Assembly (NCBI GenBank): GCA_946481275.1
Contig: CAMLMV010000009.1
Location: 112,101 to 176,100, forward strand
Reading direction: 5' to 3'
Origin: an uncultured Massilia sp.
GTDB lineage: Bacteria > Pseudomonadota > Gammaproteobacteria > Burkholderiales > Burkholderiaceae
Length of the DNA: 64,000 nucleotides
The notes under the pieces were generated by a model. The model saw nothing but the letters and a program-made list of their open reading frames with translations. It had not been told where the DNA came from and did not search any database. A program made the translations under genes and the position numbers. Positions 16,247 through 24,920 of the stretch are shown here, piece by piece. The first letter of the stretch is position 1. Every line of letters begins with the position of its first letter.

Positions 16247-16744
16247 TCACGCACACGATTTGTTGCACGACAGGTCCCAGCCACCCGCCGTATGTCCTCC
16301 CATGCCGCCGCCGATCTTCTGCTGCGAATACTTCCATTTCACTTTCGTGAAGTGAAGGGCGATGTGGTCACGGAGGATGCTGCCCTCGGCCACCATCTGC
16401 TCCATGTTGGCGATGAGTACGTTCTCCAGCTCGACCTCGTAGTACTTCACACGATTGCCATCGCCATCGGCCCGCATCATGTCCAGCTTCGCTTTCGGAA
16501 TGGTCTTGCCGTTCGTGCAGTGCTGCATCAGAATTGGCGACGCCAGATCGGCGAGCTTGGCCAGCGACAGCGTGCGGTATTCGCTACGCCCTGTCGTGCG
16601 ACCTCCAGTGCCCGATCCCGGCGAATTGAGAACTGGTTGAGTCACACCCCATTGGGCCTGGACGATTTCGATCCAGCCCTGATGTGCCGAGTCTTGGGAT
16701 TCGCCCTTGATGCCGTCGATCTGAAGGTACACGTCGATTGCCAT
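16247..16744 (-). CDS. hcp: Hcp family type VI secretion tube protein
   Basis: The protein has 165 residues, starting MAIDVYLQIDGIKGES and ending GWDLSCNKSCA, both typical of Hcp1-type proteins. A GGAGAG ribosome site precedes the ATG. Hcp forms hexameric rings that stack into the T6SS tube and can carry small effectors in the lumen. No other T6SS structural gene (vipA/B, tssJKLM, clpV, vgrG) is present in the window, so this is an orphan hcp that would use a T6SS encoded elsewhere. It heads a three-gene cassette with the endopeptidase and the immunity candidate. Confidence 0.92.
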   Translation of the reverse strand: MAIDVYLQIDGIKGESQDSAHQGWIEIVQAQWGVTQPVLNSPGSGTGGRTTGRSEYRTLSLAKLADLASPILMQHCTNGKTIPKAKLDMMRADGDGNRVKYYEVELENVLIANMEQMVAEGSILRDHIALHFTKVKWKYSQQKIGGGMGGHTAGGWDLSCNKSCA

Positions 16745-16840
16745 TTGCTCTCTCCGAAGTCATGTCGAATTGAAGAGAGCATTGTCATGTCGAGCGAATC
16801 TGCAGATTTTGGCCGCTGTCAACCAGCGTCTGCCTGAACG

Positions 16841-17653
16841 TCAAGCTGCCGCTTCACCAAACCTGAAACTCGACACCGTCAACGCCCCAAAGAAACTCTC
16901 CTCGTGATACACGCACGCGGAAGGTTCCTGCTCGGCCGCCCCCAACGCCACCCACAACGGCACGAGATGATCCTCGCGCGGATGCGCCATCCGGGCATAC
17001 GGCGCCTCGCTCCAGTACAGCAGAGCCTGCTCGCGGTCGGCGGGAGACAGTTCCAGCAGCACGTGCTGCAGCCACGTATCGAACGCGTGCGATGCCAGCG
17101 CGCCGCCCGGGCCGAACTGGCGCAGGTTGTGGAACGACAGGCCGCTGCCGAGGATCAGCACGCCCTCGTCGCGCAGCGGGGCCAGTGCGCGGCCGGCGGC
17201 CAGGTGCACGGCCGGGTCGTAGCCGTGGCGGATCGACAGCTGCACGACCGGCATGTCGGCCTCGGGATAGATCGGGGCCAGCATCGAGAACGTGCCGTGG
17301 TCGAAGCCGCGTTCCGCGTCGAGGCGCGTGGGCTGGCCGGCGTCGGTCAGCAGTTGTGCGACTCTAGCCGCCAGCTGCGGTTCGCCCGGCGCCGGGTAGC
17401 GGATCTGGTACGTGTGCGGCGGGAAGCCGCCGTAGTCGTAGATCATGCCCGGTGCCGTGCCGGACGACACGGTGAACTCGTCCGTCTCCCAGTGGCTCGT
17501 CACGACGAGCACGGCCTTCGGGCGCGCGCCGATCTGGCGCCTGATGTCGACCAGCGACGCTTCCAGCTCGGCATACGTGGGGCCGTACTGGTCCTTCATC
17601 CACGGCCACGGGCCGCCTCCATGCGAGACGAAATAGGTGGGCAGGCGGGTCAT
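16841..17653 (-). CDS. DODA-type extradiol ring-opening dioxygenase (LigB superfamily)
   Basis: The protein has 270 residues from the ATG at 17653, behind AAGGAG; the open frame upstream is the antisense of the next gene. Class III extradiol dioxygenase features are present: TYFVSHGGGPW at the N-terminus (metal-ligand His), VVTSHWE, ERGFDHGTFSMLAPIYP and LILGSGLSFHNLR. Bacterial members (YgiD type) can cleave 4,5-DOPA or other catechols with Fe or Zn. The real substrate is not known. It is a cytoplasmic single gene next to a membrane protein gene on the same strand. Confidence 0.9.
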   Translation of the reverse strand: MTRLPTYFVSHGGGPWPWMKDQYGPTYAELEASLVDIRRQIGARPKAVLVVTSHWETDEFTVSSGTAPGMIYDYGGFPPHTYQIRYPAPGEPQLAARVAQLLTDAGQPTRLDAERGFDHGTFSMLAPIYPEADMPVVQLSIRHGYDPAVHLAAGRALAPLRDEGVLILGSGLSFHNLRQFGPGGALASHAFDTWLQHVLLELSPADREQALLYWSEAPYARMAHPREDHLVPLWVALGAAEQEPSACVYHEESFFGALTVSSFRFGEAAA

Positions 17654-17706
17654 GGCGGGCTCCTTCTGGCGGCAATCGAAACATTCATGGTAGCCGAACG
17701 CGTGGT

Positions 17707-18606
17707 TCAGCGCAGAAGGGCCACCAGCGCGAACAGGCGCGCCATCCGCATCCATCCGAGTACGAGGACGACCAGCTGGGCCAGCACGACGGCGCCCGCA
17801 GTGCCGATGGTCCCCAGCGCCGGCACGTGCACGCGCGCGAACGCGAGCACGGCCGCGAGCGCGAGACCGGCCGCGGTGATGCCGAGCCAGGTCCCCAGCA
17901 GCGCCAGCGGCCGGCGCGCCAGCTGGACGCAGCCGCGCCACCACGCGCCGATGGCGGACGTGCGCCGGCGGTCCGCGGCCAGCATGGCGCGGCCGACGTC
18001 GATCGTGGCGTGGGCCAGCACGAGCAGCACGACGGTCGCCAAAGTGGCCACGTGCGCCGCGCGTTCGGCGTCCGCTTCCAGCCGCGCCGTCTCGGCGATC
18101 TGGCCGGCCAGGTGATGGGCCGAGCTGCCGACCATCACCGCCACACCCAACGGGACGACCGACCACGCGAGCATGCGCGCGAGGCGCGGGTAACACTGCG
18201 CACCGGCCGCCAGCAGCGCGCCGGACGCCAGCGGTTCCGGCGCGCGCGCGGCAGCAAGCGCCATGCCCGCCAGCAGCGGCGACAGCAGCAACGTCAGCGC
18301 CAGCGCGACGAGGCTGCCCGCGCCCAGCGCCGGCGCGTACTGGTCGCGCGCGGCGTGCATGATGTCGGCGTACGCGATCATGTCGAGGCGCTCGGCGAGG
18401 CGCGCCGCGTACACGGAGTGATCGAGGCTGGCGGACAGCAGCTCCCACACCGGCAGCGCGGCGACGACGGTCGGCAGCAGCAGGAGCACGGCCCACCACA
18501 GCAGCAAGCGCCATTGCAGCGCGGCGCGCGCCACGTGCAGCACGCCGTGCGGGCCGGCCGCACGCGGCGCGAGGGAAGGGGACTCAAGGATCGTTTCGGT
18601 CGTCAT
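17707..18606 (-). CDS. Polytopic membrane protein of unknown function
   Basis: The protein has 299 residues with about six hydrophobic segments, for example LLLWWAVLLLLPTVVAALPV near 35-54, another around 95-120, and a last pair before the C-terminus. No recognisable domain or motif is seen. Its start overlaps the stop codon of the M1 peptidase gene by 4 bases, so the two are co-transcribed and probably translationally coupled. It may tether or regulate the peptidase at the membrane, but nothing in the sequence shows this. Confidence 0.7.
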   Translation of the reverse strand: MTTETILESPSLAPRAAGPHGVLHVARAALQWRLLLWWAVLLLLPTVVAALPVWELLSASLDHSVYAARLAERLDMIAYADIMHAARDQYAPALGAGSLVALALTLLLSPLLAGMALAAARAPEPLASGALLAAGAQCYPRLARMLAWSVVPLGVAVMVGSSAHHLAGQIAETARLEADAERAAHVATLATVVLLVLAHATIDVGRAMLAADRRRTSAIGAWWRGCVQLARRPLALLGTWLGITAAGLALAAVLAFARVHVPALGTIGTAGAVVLAQLVVLVLGWMRMARLFALVALLR

Positions 18607-20741
18607 AAGGTGGCGATCAGGGCAAGGAGGTAATTGACGACGGCGGCGAATTCGAGGCCCCAGCGGTGCGACGCCCGCGCATCCGGTTCGAGGGTGCGGC
18701 TGTCATCGAGCTTGTTCACGTCCAGGTAGTGCAGGCGCTGCGGATCGAGTTCGGCGGAGACGGCCTTCGCCGGTTTCGTCCAGGTGAATTTGTGCCAGCG
18801 TTCGTCGGCATTCCAGTGCGCGGTCTCGGTGCTGCCGTCGGCGAACTTCACGACGAGCGTTTGCGGCACCGGCGCGCCATGGCGGCGGACTGTGACGTCC
18901 GTGCGGTACGGGTACGGTCCGGTGCCGTCCGGATGCGTCTTGCGCCATGCCGCACGCGCCGCCTCGATGCGTTTGTCGACGGCCGCCTGGCTCTCGTGTG
19001 CGCCGGGGAGCGGCACCTGCTCGGTGCTCGTGAGGTCGGCGATGCTGTCGTCGATGCGGGACACGGCGTAGACCTGGCGCTCGAACGCATCCTCGATGAC
19101 GGCGCGCTGGCCCGTCACCTCGGCGAGCGTCTCGCGCAGGTCGGCGGTGCTCGGGTGGCGGAACTTCCAGCGCCGGTAGTACTCCTTGAACGCGCGCTCC
19201 ATCGGCGCCCTGCCGATGCGCGCTTCCAGGTCGCGCATCAGGATCGCCGTGCGCGTGTAGACGGGGCCGATATCCTGCAACCGGTGCCACGCGTTGGCGC
19301 CGGGCGGATCGGCCGGGTCGTGGCGCGGCGTCGCGATGCGCTCGGCGTCGAAAGTCGGGTAACCGGGTGCGAAGCCGAGGCGGGCAAGCAGCGGCGTCGC
19401 GATGTAGGCGAGCTGGCCCTGGTCGCGCATCATGCGGTTGTCCCAATACTCATTGAGGCCTTCGTCCAGCAGCGGTTCCTCGAATTCGTTCGATGCGAGC
19501 AGGCCGTAGAAATAGCCGTGGCCGAATTCGTGGATGGTGACGAAGGCGAGGGCGAACTGGTTTGCCGTGCGCGGTTCGACGGTCCGGTAGGCCTCGGCCG
19601 TGAAGAACGTCGGGTATTCCATGCCGGCCGCTTCTTCCGCGTTGTACGGCGGGATCACGATGGTCAGCGTCTTGTACGGGTACGGGCCCAGCGTGTTCGA
19701 GAAATAGGTCAGCGATTCTTTTGCCGCCTTCAGCGCGGGCGCCGCGCTGGCCGCGAATTCGGGCGGGTACAGCACGGTCACCGTCACGGGCGGGCTGCCC
19801 GGGCCGGACCACGTGTCGACGAGCGGCTGCGCCGTCTGGCTGTCGGCCGTCCAGGCGAAGTCGTGGACGTCGCCTTGCACAAAATGCCACGTGCGCATGC
19901 CGTCCTTGTCGACCGGAGCGCCTTGCGGTTCGCCCGTCGCGCCCACGGTGTACCCGCGCGGGACGGTCAGTTTGACGTCGTAGCTGCCGAAGTCCGCGTA
20001 GAACTCGGAATTCAGGTGGTATTCGTGGACGTTCCAGCGCGGCGACGTCGCGCCACGTTCGCCCGGCAGTTCCAGCACGCCGATCTTCGGAAACCACTGC
20101 GCGACGAGGTGGAAGGTGCCGAAATACCCGGCGCGCGCGACGACGCGCGGCAGCTGCGTGACGAAGTCGATGTCGAGCGTCGTCGACGCGCCCGGCGCCA
20201 CGGCCTGCGGCAGGTCGAAGCGCACGACGGTGTGATCAAGCGCCGGGCCGTTGTCGGGATGGACGAAGGTCCACGGCACGCCGGCGCCGCCCTGCGCGAC
20301 GCGGCGCAGGGCGATGTGGCCCCACGCGTCCTTGATGTCGACGCCGGAGCGGAACGTACCGTCGCGTTCGCGCCGCTCCGTGAAATACGTGCTGCCCGCG
20401 CTCTCGAACGCGTTCATGTACAGGTGCAGGTAGACGCTCCTGACGGCGACGTTGCTGCGGTTGCGCCACGTGAGCCGTTCGCGGCCCGTGACCGTGTGTT
20501 TGATCGGGTCGAGCGTGGCGGCGATGTCGTAATGGACGACGCGGTCGGACAGCGTGGGTTCGCGTCCCGTGCGCGGGCCGCCCCAGGCATCCGGGCTGCT
20601 GGGGATGCGGACGGCGGCGGCGTCGGGCGGGGCGAGGGCGATGCCGTCGGGTGACAAGACAGGCTGCGGCGCGGCGAAGACCGCGCCCGCCAGCAGCAGC
20701 GCGGCGGCGAGGGCGAAGCGGAACCGGAAACGAGGAAGCAT
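18603..20741 (-). CDS. M1 family zinc metallopeptidase (secreted)
   Basis: The protein has 712 residues with a signal peptide (FALAAALLLAGAVFA). The gluzincin site is TIHEFGHGYF (around residue 403), and the third zinc ligand lies in EPLLDEGLNEYWD about 20 residues on. The region before it carries the M1-type EEAAGMEYPTFF, where GMEYP corresponds to the GxMEN exopeptidase motif. M1 enzymes are aminopeptidases; the altered GMEYP motif, seen in some M1 relatives, makes the exact specificity uncertain. It is predicted periplasmic. It is the first gene of the operon with the downstream membrane protein and is divergent from the B12-regulated receptor. Confidence 0.9.
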   Translation of the reverse strand: MLPRFRFRFALAAALLLAGAVFAAPQPVLSPDGIALAPPDAAAVRIPSSPDAWGGPRTGREPTLSDRVVHYDIAATLDPIKHTVTGRERLTWRNRSNVAVRSVYLHLYMNAFESAGSTYFTERRERDGTFRSGVDIKDAWGHIALRRVAQGGAGVPWTFVHPDNGPALDHTVVRFDLPQAVAPGASTTLDIDFVTQLPRVVARAGYFGTFHLVAQWFPKIGVLELPGERGATSPRWNVHEYHLNSEFYADFGSYDVKLTVPRGYTVGATGEPQGAPVDKDGMRTWHFVQGDVHDFAWTADSQTAQPLVDTWSGPGSPPVTVTVLYPPEFAASAAPALKAAKESLTYFSNTLGPYPYKTLTIVIPPYNAEEAAGMEYPTFFTAEAYRTVEPRTANQFALAFVTIHEFGHGYFYGLLASNEFEEPLLDEGLNEYWDNRMMRDQGQLAYIATPLLARLGFAPGYPTFDAERIATPRHDPADPPGANAWHRLQDIGPVYTRTAILMRDLEARIGRAPMERAFKEYYRRWKFRHPSTADLRETLAEVTGQRAVIEDAFERQVYAVSRIDDSIADLTSTEQVPLPGAHESQAAVDKRIEAARAAWRKTHPDGTGPYPYRTDVTVRRHGAPVPQTLVVKFADGSTETAHWNADERWHKFTWTKPAKAVSAELDPQRLHYLDVNKLDDSRTLEPDARASHRWGLEFAAVVNYLLALIATL

Positions 20742-20766
20742 GCAAGACCCCTGGCGTGGCTGTTAT

Positions 20767-20795
20767 TTTTGTGCCCACACTATACAGGTTATAAT
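20767..20795 (+). promoter_or_regulatory. Promoter of the B12-controlled receptor gene
   Basis: A perfect -10 TATAAT lies at 20790-20795, with a poor T-rich -35 region (TTTTGT, 17-bp spacing). It is placed directly before the cobalamin aptamer. Confidence 0.6.
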
Positions 20796-20799
20796 CTCG

Positions 20800-21008
20800 G
20801 GGTTCTGGTGCCCGCATGCGCGTCTGCGCGTGCAGTTAAACGGGAAACACGAAGCGGCGTCGCCTCCGGCGACATGCCAACGTGTGCTGCCCCCGCAACG
20901 GTAAACAAGCGTCGCCGCACGGCGACAGGCCGCCCCGACAGCCACTGTGCTTGCATAGGAAGGTGGGACGGTCCGTCTTGGAGCCCGGAGACCGGCCAGA
21001 CAGGGGAA
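20800..21008 (+). ncRNA. Cobalamin (adenosylcobalamin-type) riboswitch
   Basis: The leader of the TonB receptor gene carries the conserved cobalamin aptamer blocks in order. These are GGGAAACACGAAG, GTGCTGCCCCCGCAACGGTA, GACAGCCACTG and the B12-box-like GGAGCCCGGAGACCGGCCAG. Such riboswitches shut down translation or transcription of vitamin B12 uptake genes when cobalamin is bound. The expression platform follows as a separate hairpin. Confidence 0.9.
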
Positions 21009-21042
21009 GCCGGCGTTACGCCGCGCTTTTGTGTACGCCGGC
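21009..21042 (+). promoter_or_regulatory. Expression-platform hairpin of the cobalamin riboswitch
   Basis: An 8-bp perfect stem (GCCGGCGT/ACGCCGGC) with an 18-nt loop lies between the aptamer and the start codon at 21086. No U-run follows, so control of translation initiation is more likely than transcription termination. Confidence 0.5.
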
Positions 21043-21085
21043 GTGCGGGGACGCTTGCCGGTGCCAAACGAACACTGAACATCCA

Positions 21086-23068
21086 ATGCATACTGCCGCT
21101 TCCACCCGCGGCGCGCCGGCTATCAAGCCGATCGCGCTGGCCTGTGCCATCGTCCTGTCCTTCTCCACCGGCGCCGTGCGCGCCCAGGACGGCACCCCAT
21201 CGACCGTCGTCATCACCGGTTCCCGTTTTCCGAGCGTGGAAACCCTGCGTCCGATCGGCGCCACCGTCATCACGCAGGACGACATCCGCCGCGCCGGCGT
21301 GAACGACGTGAACAGCGCGATCCGCAAGATCGGCGGCGTGTTCGGCCGCCAGAGCCTGGACTCCTCGCCCGACTTCGCGCTCGACCTGCGCGGCTTCGGC
21401 ACCAACAGCGCGCAGAACATGGTGATCATGGTCGACGGCGTGCGCCTGAACGAGAACGAACTGGCGAACACCGTGCTGTCGACGATCCCGATCGACACGG
21501 TCGAACGCATCGAGATCACCCGCGGCGGCGGCAGCGTGCTGTATGGCGAAGGCGCCACCGGCGGCGTCATCCAGATCACCACGCGCCGCAACGTGGACGG
21601 TGGCCTGCACGGTTCCGTGTTTGCCGAAGGCGGCTCGTTCCATGAACACGACGTGCGCGCGTCGCTGTCGCAGACGGCGGGCAACGTCAGCGCCGACATC
21701 GCCGTCGCGCGCCAGGGTAGCAACAACTACCGTCGCAACAGCGATTTCGACCAGACGACCGCCTCGCTCAACGTGCAGACCCGCTTCACGGGCGGCCGCG
21801 CCGGCATCCACCTCGAAAGCGCGCGCCAGGATACGCGCCTTCCCGGCGCGCTGTCGCTGGCCGAGTTCGACGCGGACCCGCGCCAGGCCGCGACGCCGAA
21901 CGACTTCGGCTCACTGAACACGGACCGCGCGAACGTCTTCGCCGAATACCGCCTGGGCGCCGTCGACCTGGCGGCCGACCTGTCGCACCGCGAACGCAAC
22001 GTGCGCTCGAACTACCTGTCGTTCGGCTCGACCAATGCGTACGACGGCCGCCAGGACCAGTTCTCGCCGCGCGCGCGCTGGCTGTCCGACGTGGGCGGCA
22101 TGCTCAATGAACTGGTGGGCGGTGTGGACTTCACGCGCTGGAAGCGCAAGACGACGGCCTCGTTCTCGAGCGCCGACGCGAGCCAGTCGTCGAAAGCCGT
22201 GTACCTGCGCGACGAGCTGCGCTTCGACCCGGCCCACGACGGCCGCATCGCCCTGGGCGCGCGCCACGAGAACTTCGACAAGAGCGTCGTGGACGTCGTG
22301 GGCGGCGTCGCGCCGGAAGACCGTTCGCAATCGCAGAACGCGTGGGAAGCGCAGGCCAGCTACCGCGTGCATCCGCTCGTCGAGGTCTACGCGAAGGCGG
22401 GGCAGAGCTACCGCGTGGCCAACGTCGACGAGAACGGCTACCGTTCCAGCCTCGACATCCTGAAGGCGCAGACGTCGCATGACCTCGAACTGGGCACGAC
22501 CCTGCGCCACGCGCCGGGCGACGACAGCCGCACCGTGACGATGCGCGTGTTCCGCCATCGCCTGAACAACGAGATTTTCTACGACCCCACGCTGAACGGC
22601 GGCTGGGGCGCGAACACGAACCTCGATCCGACCGAACGCAAGGGCTTCGAGATCGACGCCGAGGCCGCGCTGATGGCGGGCTGGCGCGCGAGCGCGCACC
22701 TGCAGCACGTGATTGCGCATTTCACGGACGGCCCGAACGCCGGCCGCGAACTGGCGCTCGTGCCGAAGAACGTCGTGACGGCGCGCCTCGCCTGGGTGCC
22801 GGGCAATGGCCTGTCGGCCGACGTGGGTGTGCAATGGGTCGACAGCCAGCGCTACGGCAGCGACTTCAGCAACAGCTGCGGCGCGCTCATCCCGTCGTAC
22901 ACGACGGTCGACGCGCGCTACGGCATCAAGCTGGGCGCGTGGGAAGTCGCCGCGACTGGGCTGAACCTGGCGGACCGTCGCTACTTCAGCAATGCGTTTT
23001 CGTGCAAGGGCGGTATCTACCCGAGCGATGGACGTCAACTGAAACTGTCGGCCCGGTACGACTTCTGA
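21086..23068 (+). CDS. btuB: TonB-dependent outer-membrane receptor, BtuB-like
   Basis: The protein has 660 residues from the ATG at 21086 (MHTAAST), downstream of the riboswitch; the open frame before it is the riboswitch itself. A signal peptide ends near AVRAQ. A TonB-box-like region (STVVITGSRFP) and a plug domain (MVIMVDGVRLNENELA, EITRGGGSVLYGEGATGGVIQI) follow, then a beta barrel ending in a C-terminal Phe (KLSARYDF). With a cobalamin riboswitch in front, the likely substrate is vitamin B12 or another corrinoid. No btuCDF or cob genes are next to it, so the receptor stands alone here. Confidence 0.88.
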   Translation: MHTAASTRGAPAIKPIALACAIVLSFSTGAVRAQDGTPSTVVITGSRFPSVETLRPIGATVITQDDIRRAGVNDVNSAIRKIGGVFGRQSLDSSPDFALDLRGFGTNSAQNMVIMVDGVRLNENELANTVLSTIPIDTVERIEITRGGGSVLYGEGATGGVIQITTRRNVDGGLHGSVFAEGGSFHEHDVRASLSQTAGNVSADIAVARQGSNNYRRNSDFDQTTASLNVQTRFTGGRAGIHLESARQDTRLPGALSLAEFDADPRQAATPNDFGSLNTDRANVFAEYRLGAVDLAADLSHRERNVRSNYLSFGSTNAYDGRQDQFSPRARWLSDVGGMLNELVGGVDFTRWKRKTTASFSSADASQSSKAVYLRDELRFDPAHDGRIALGARHENFDKSVVDVVGGVAPEDRSQSQNAWEAQASYRVHPLVEVYAKAGQSYRVANVDENGYRSSLDILKAQTSHDLELGTTLRHAPGDDSRTVTMRVFRHRLNNEIFYDPTLNGGWGANTNLDPTERKGFEIDAEAALMAGWRASAHLQHVIAHFTDGPNAGRELALVPKNVVTARLAWVPGNGLSADVGVQWVDSQRYGSDFSNSCGALIPSYTTVDARYGIKLGAWEVAATGLNLADRRYFSNAFSCKGGIYPSDGRQLKLSARYDF

Positions 23069-23076
23069 CCCCGGTG

Positions 23077-23096
23077 TTGGTTACGACGGTAACCAA
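23077..23096 (+). terminator. Hairpin after the TonB receptor gene
   Basis: The stem TTGGTTAC/GTAACCAA (8 bp, 4-nt loop) lies 8 bp after the stop codon and has no U-run. A second GC-rich hairpin follows. They may end the receptor transcript or act as an operator upstream of dsbA. Confidence 0.35.
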
Positions 23097-23183
23097 TTGC
23101 AAGAAATAAGCCCCGGCTAAGGTTGGGGGCCGAAAAAGTGGTAATCTCGCGTCGTTCGCTCAATCAACCCAAGAAGGATAACT

Positions 23184-23846
23184 ATGCGTTCCCTGCGTTT
23201 TGCCCTGCTCGCCACCGTCCTCGCCGCCAGCACCGCTTTCGCTTCGCCGACCGACCCGAAGAACGGTGTCGAGTACGTGACGCTCGCTCAGCCGCAACCG
23301 GTGCAGGCCACGGGTAAAAAGGTCGAGGTGATCGAGTTCTTCATGTACCACTGCCCGCACTGCAACGCGCTGGAACCCCAGCTCGAACAGTGGGTCAAAA
23401 AGCAGGGTGACAACATCGTGTTCAAGCGCGTGCACCTGCCGTCGTCGGGCCCCAACGATCCGGAAGCGCACCTGCGCCTGACGCTGGAAGCGCTGGGCAA
23501 GGCCGAAGAGTTCCAGCCGAAAGTCTTCAAGGCCTGGCACGTGGATCGCCTGCGCCTGAACACGGACGCGGCCATCATCGACTGGGTCTCGAAGAACGGT
23601 ATCGACCGCAACAAGTTCCTGGAAGCCTGGAACTCGTTCGGCGTGACGACCAAGCTGCGCCGCCTGCCGCAGATCACCACCGACTACAAGGTCGACAGCG
23701 TGCCGACGATCGTGATCGACGGCAAGTACCAGACGTCGCCCGCATTGGTCTACAATTCGGTCAAGACCCAGAACGAGCCGGCCCTGTTCGGAGCCACGCT
23801 GCAAGTGATGGACGCCCTGGTCGCGAAAGCAGCCAAGTCGAAATAA
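23184..23846 (+). CDS. dsbA: Thiol:disulfide interchange protein DsbA
   Basis: The protein has 220 residues, with a signal peptide (LRFALLATVLAASTAFA) and a thioredoxin fold with the active site FMYHCPHCNALEP (CPHC, the classic DsbA dipeptide). The cis-Pro loop is DSVPTIVIDG. DsbA oxidises cysteine pairs in exported proteins in the periplasm and is recycled by DsbB. It has a GAAGGA ribosome site. The small membrane protein gene and a second DsbA gene follow within about 400 bp on the same strand, so the three may form a cluster. Confidence 0.93.
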   Translation: MRSLRFALLATVLAASTAFASPTDPKNGVEYVTLAQPQPVQATGKKVEVIEFFMYHCPHCNALEPQLEQWVKKQGDNIVFKRVHLPSSGPNDPEAHLRLTLEALGKAEEFQPKVFKAWHVDRLRLNTDAAIIDWVSKNGIDRNKFLEAWNSFGVTTKLRRLPQITTDYKVDSVPTIVIDGKYQTSPALVYNSVKTQNEPALFGATLQVMDALVAKAAKSK

Positions 23847-23866
23847 AAAGGTAGAGAAACAGCGCA

Positions 23867-24199
23867 ATGAGTGATGTCGAAGGCAAGATCCTGAAGATGT
23901 ACGACAAGTCCAAGCCGGACGAGGAGCATCTGTTTGATTCGAGTAACTGGAACCACGCGGCCTGGGTGCTCGTGGTCGCGCTCGCAGGACTTGTATTCTG
24001 GCTCACCATTGCGCTGGTGAACGCCGAAAACCAGCGCAACGCGCTGGTGACGAACAAGTGCCAGGACCCCGTGTTCAAGGGCGAAATCGACCGGCAATGC
24101 CTGCTGACCGTGCGTTCGCGCGATCACTGGTGGGAACACCTGGGCTACGCACTGCGCCACGTGAAGCCGGAACCCCCGGAACCGGTCGGACGTCGATAA
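23867..24199 (+). CDS. Small single-pass membrane protein, unknown
   Basis: The protein has 110 residues with one central transmembrane helix (AAWVLVVALAGLVFWLTIALV, around residues 31-51). It is flanked by a charged N-terminus and a C-terminal part with two cysteines (CQDPVFKGEIDRQC) and HWWEHLGYALRHVKPEPPEP. By the positive-inside rule the cysteine pair could face the periplasm, which would suit a DsbA substrate or partner; this is inference. It lies 20 bp after dsbA. No named family is recognised. Confidence 0.7.
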   Translation: MSDVEGKILKMYDKSKPDEEHLFDSSNWNHAAWVLVVALAGLVFWLTIALVNAENQRNALVTNKCQDPVFKGEIDRQCLLTVRSRDHWWEHLGYALRHVKPEPPEPVGRR

Positions 24200-24245
24200 T
24201 TCCTTAAGGAAATGGTAACCTTCAGGTTTTCCACGACCTGAAGGA
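24200..24245 (+). promoter_or_regulatory. Palindrome and SD-overlapping stem-loop before the second dsbA
   Basis: A 12-bp perfect palindrome TTCCTTAAGGAA (24200-24211) is followed by a 9-bp perfect stem (CCTTCAGGT/ACCTGAAGG, 8-nt loop, 24219-24244). The right arm of the stem contains most of the ribosome site AAGGA for the ATG at 24252. The stem could limit translation of the second DsbA. Confidence 0.5.
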
Positions 24246-24251
24246 TTGACC

Positions 24252-24920
24252 ATGCCTCTCCTGCGTGCAGCCGGCCTCGGCCTGCTGCTGTCCCTGTCGG
24301 TATCTCTCGCCTCCGCGTCGCCCGCCGTCCCGCAGAATGGCGTCGACTACGCCACGCTCGCCCGTCCGCAGCCCGTGCAGGCGAACGGCAACAAGGTCGA
24401 GGTCATCGAATTCTTCATGTACCACTGCCCGGTGTGCAATGCACTGGAACCCTTGTTCGAGGAGTGGATCGGGAAGGAAGGCGACCGCATCACGGTGCGC
24501 CGCATGCACTATCCGTCGACGGGACAGGCCGATCCGGAAGCGCATCTGTTCCTGGCGCTCGAGGCGCTGGGCCGGCTCGGCGACATGCACGAGAAAGTGT
24601 TCAAGGCCATCCACGTGGATCATATCCGTTTGAACAAGGACGACGTCATCATCGACTGGGCGGCGCAGAACGGCATCGACCGCGCGGCATTCCTGGAAGC
24701 GTGGAATTCGTTCGGCGTGACGACGCGCCTGCGCCAGCTCGGACGGATCGCGGCCAGCTACCAGGTGGATTCCGCGCCCACGCTCATTGTCGGCGGCCGC
24801 TTCCTGACGAACCCCGGGCTGCTGTCGCGCCAGATGGAGGGTGCGGACCGCGAAGCCGTGTTCAAGGCCACGCTGCACGTGGCGGACAAGCTCGTCGACA
24901 AGGCCTTGCAGGAGAAGTGA
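24252..24920 (+). CDS. DsbA paralogue with a CPVC active site
   Basis: The protein has 222 residues from the ATG at 24252 (AAGGA six bases upstream); a TTG two codons earlier is less likely. The signal peptide is AAGLGLLLSLSVSLASA. It aligns with the first DsbA along its whole length, including FMYHCPVCNALEP and the cis-Pro loop DSAPTLIVGG. The His of CPHC is replaced by Val, which is expected to alter the redox potential. It is probably a duplicate specialised for different substrates. It converges on the histidine kinase gene, whose stop codon directly abuts its own. Confidence 0.85.
   Translation: MPLLRAAGLGLLLSLSVSLASASPAVPQNGVDYATLARPQPVQANGNKVEVIEFFMYHCPVCNALEPLFEEWIGKEGDRITVRRMHYPSTGQADPEAHLFLALEALGRLGDMHEKVFKAIHVDHIRLNKDDVIIDWAAQNGIDRAAFLEAWNSFGVTTRLRQLGRIAASYQVDSAPTLIVGGRFLTNPGLLSRQMEGADREAVFKATLHVADKLVDKALQEK

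Larger units (their letters stand above)
10314..16840. mobile_element. Putative genomic island (defence gene plus T6SS effector cassette)
   Basis: The segment is bounded on the left by the tRNA-Leu half and integrase scrap. It has visibly lower GC and different codon use from the flanking ylqF and dioxygenase genes. It holds only accessory genes, all on the minus strand: an NTPase-nuclease and an hcp/endopeptidase/immunity cassette. The right edge is set at the return to high-GC coding sequence near 16840. No second copy of the tRNA 3' end was found by eye there, so the right boundary is uncertain and the island may be a composite. Confidence 0.55.
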
